64,000 bases of DNA from assembly GCA_002753135.1 (NCBI GenBank), contig PDZV01000001.1, positions 1-64,000 on the forward strand, written 5' to 3'. The position numbers and the translations under genes are program-made. Shown piece by piece: positions 62,836 to 64,000 of this stretch. The notes below the pieces were generated by a model that was given only the letters and a program-made list of their open reading frames with translations, was not told the DNA's origin and did no database searches. Within the stretch, counting starts at the first letter, position 1. Each line of letters opens with the position of its first letter. The DNA comes from Magnetococcales bacterium WMHbinv6 (GTDB taxonomy: Bacteria > Pseudomonadota > Magnetococcia > Magnetococcales > Magnetaquicoccaceae).

Positions 62836-63471
62836 TTACCTTTCATACGCCGGGCAAAAGAGGAGCGGGCAGCCGATGCAGACGGGTTGTTTGCGGCAAT
62901 GGTTTTTGCCATGTTCAACGATCAGGGCATGCAGCTCTCCCAAGAGATCCGGATCGGCGGGCAGGGCGCGATGCACCAGTTGTTGTATGCTATCATAGTC
63001 GCTTGCGGTGGTACACCATCCCAGGCGGCTAAACAGACGTTTGGCGTAGGCATCGACGACAAAGAGAGGGCGGTGTGCCCCGTAGCAGAGAATGGCGTCG
63101 GCGGTCTCTTTGCCGATGCCGGGCACAGCCAGCAGTTGTTGGCGCAGCGACAGGGTGTCGAGTTGGAACAACGCCTCCGTTTGATCGTCATAAGCGGCCA
63201 TAAAATCGGCCAAGGCTTTGAGCCGTTGCTGTTTGACCCGAAAAAAGCCCACCGGGCGCAGTCGTTGCCACCAGGCTGCAGCGGGCAGTTGGCGGAGAGG
63301 GGCCATGGCGAGCAATTGCTCTTGCTTGAGTCGGGCTATGACCTGCGCCACCTGTTGCCAGGAGGTGTTTTGCACCAGAATGGCCCCGATCATCATCTCT
63401 TCCACCGAGTGGGCAGGCCACCAGTGTTGTGGTCCGTAGGCGGCAATCAGGGTGTCGAACAGACGGCGCAT
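62836..63471 (-). CDS. Endonuclease III-like DNA glycosylase (HhH-GPD, 4Fe-4S)
   Basis: A 211-residue HhH-GPD protein. The helix-hairpin-helix reads LLAVPGIGKETADAILCYG and the catalytic aspartate is in LFVVDAYAKRLF. The iron-sulfur cluster is formed by CRKQPVCIGCPLLFC (C-x5-C-x2-C-x4-C). EMMIGAILVQNTSWQQV near the start and KETAD in place of Nth's RKTAN put it nearer the MagIII/HP0602 group of 3-methyladenine glycosylases than true Nth. It removes damaged bases. It is the first gene of a leftward pair with mutL, both in DNA repair. Confidence 0.85.
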   Translation of the reverse strand: MRRLFDTLIAAYGPQHWWPAHSVEEMMIGAILVQNTSWQQVAQVIARLKQEQLLAMAPLRQLPAAAWWQRLRPVGFFRVKQQRLKALADFMAAYDDQTEALFQLDTLSLRQQLLAVPGIGKETADAILCYGAHRPLFVVDAYAKRLFSRLGWCTTASDYDSIQQLVHRALPADPDLLGELHALIVEHGKNHCRKQPVCIGCPLLFCPAYER

Positions 63472-63494
63472 GGCCCCTCTCCGGGGGTGGATGG

Positions 63495-63523
63495 TTGTAC
63501 TTGTGGTTGGCGCATATTATAGT
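63495..63523 (+). promoter_or_regulatory. Possible sigma-70 promoter of cysM
   Basis: TTGTAC (63495-63500) and TATAGT (63518-63523) are separated by 17 bases, leaving a leader of about 35 bases before the cysM start at 63564. Both boxes deviate from consensus by one or two bases. Confidence 0.4.
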
Positions 63524-63563
63524 CCGAGGCAGAGAGGGTTTGCACTGGAGGAGGAATAAAGGG

Positions 63564-64000
63564 ATGTCCACACTGGAAGAGTGTATCGGCAATACGCCGA
63601 TGGTAGAGTTGAGCCGGATTGGGGCAAGCTGCCCCGGGGTGCAGATTTTGGCCAAGCTGGAGGGGAACAATCCTGCCGGATCGGTCAAGGATCGAGCGGC
63701 GCACAGCATGTTCATGGGGGCTTTGGCCTCCGGTCGCTTGCAGGAGGGGCAGCGGATTATCGAGCCCACCAGTGGCAATACCGGCATTGCCTTGGCGATG
63801 ATGGCCGCCCGCTTGAAAATTCCGATCACCCTGGTGATGCCGGAATCAATGTCGGTGGAGCGGCGGGCGGTGATGGCTGCCTACGGGGCGGATTTGGAAT
63901 TGACTTCGGATGAGACCGGCATGGAGGGGGCGATCGATCGGGCCTGGGAGATGGTGCGGGCCGGAGAGGGGATTATTTTTGACCAATTTTCCAACGATGA
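63564..64000 (+). CDS. cysM: Cysteine synthase (CysM-type), 5' part
   Basis: The first 145 residues of an O-acetylserine sulfhydrylase; the window ends inside the gene. It begins MSTLEECIGNTPMVELSRIG, the PLP lysine lies in GNNPAGSVKDRAAHSM, and the phosphate/substrate loop is PTSGNTGIALAMMAA. The LEGNNPAGSVKDR wording is closer to CysM than CysK. It makes cysteine from O-acetylserine and sulfide (CysM can also use thiosulfate). A strong GGAGGAGG ribosome site lies about ten bases before ATG 63564. The gene is divergent from the glycosylase-mutL pair. Confidence 0.92.
   Translation, partial: MSTLEECIGNTPMVELSRIGASCPGVQILAKLEGNNPAGSVKDRAAHSMFMGALASGRLQEGQRIIEPTSGNTGIALAMMAARLKIPITLVMPESMSVERRAVMAAYGADLELTSDETGMEGAIDRAWEMVRAGEGIIFDQFSND

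Noticed and set aside
1-64000. CRISPR arrays, tRNA and rRNA genes
   Set aside because: No regularly spaced repeats and no complete cloverleaf or rRNA core sequence were seen while reading both strands; a tRNAscan/Infernal run would settle it.

Overview
The window is a GC-rich proteobacterial chromosome segment: about 40 plausible protein genes plus a dozen broken gene pieces. Gene content (dnaE-accA, xseB-ispA-dxs-tlyA, ilvE-ettA, tpiA-secG, mutL), Rpn/DUF4351 proteins and large two-component kinases suggest an early-branching proteobacterium of the Magnetococcales (Ca. Etaproteobacteria) kind. That placement is an inference from general character, not from a marker-gene search. No tRNA, rRNA or CRISPR array was found by eye.

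Left part (1-3.3 kb) is a scrap yard: the frameshifted tail of an AddA-like helicase-nuclease, one intact and one decapitated Rpn nuclease gene sharing a ~310-bp direct repeat, an 18-nt piece identical to a tmRNA T-arm, and the end of an IS21-family element. Then come a PilJ/PAS hybrid histidine kinase (3.4-5.8 kb), a CCA/poly(A)-polymerase-like protein without the usual catalytic acids overlapping head-to-head with mtaB, an uncharacterised translationally coupled gene pair ending in an IrrE-like protein (8.7-10.5 kb), and an RND efflux pump with its adaptor (10.5-14.7 kb).

From 14.8 to 19.7 kb lies a defence island: an AIPR protein, a PtuA-like ATPase and a PtuB-like HNH nuclease, followed by a fused relic of two BREX genes (pglZ head joined to brxL tail). 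A duplicated ~75-bp piece of the tail of the adjacent transglutaminase gene stands at each side of it. From 19.7 to 29.2 kb two divergent operons encode the transglutaminase / circularly permuted ATP-grasp / alpha-E system, thought from comparative genomics to make or modify peptides. A vapD toxin-like gene with a near-consensus promoter, a small monooxygenase-fold protein, a DinG helicase, dnaE and accA follow.

A second defence island (36.9-48.5 kb) sits between accA and ettA. It has an hsdS tail, a truncated rhuM and a transposase fragment, then on the minus strand a SNF2 helicase, DUF4391 protein, XRE regulator, type III Mod methyltransferase, RhuM and type III Res nuclease. The res gene carries an in-frame TGA at codon 28, and the middle of mod is much more AT-rich than its surroundings.

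The right part (48.7-64 kb) is mostly housekeeping: ettA and ilvE, two unknown small genes behind a possible sigma-54 promoter, an ExeA-like ATPase facing a secreted TPR protein, a ~156-bp hairpin element, secG-tpiA, the xseB-ispA-dxs-tlyA isoprenoid operon, mutL with an endonuclease III-like gene, and the start of cysM.
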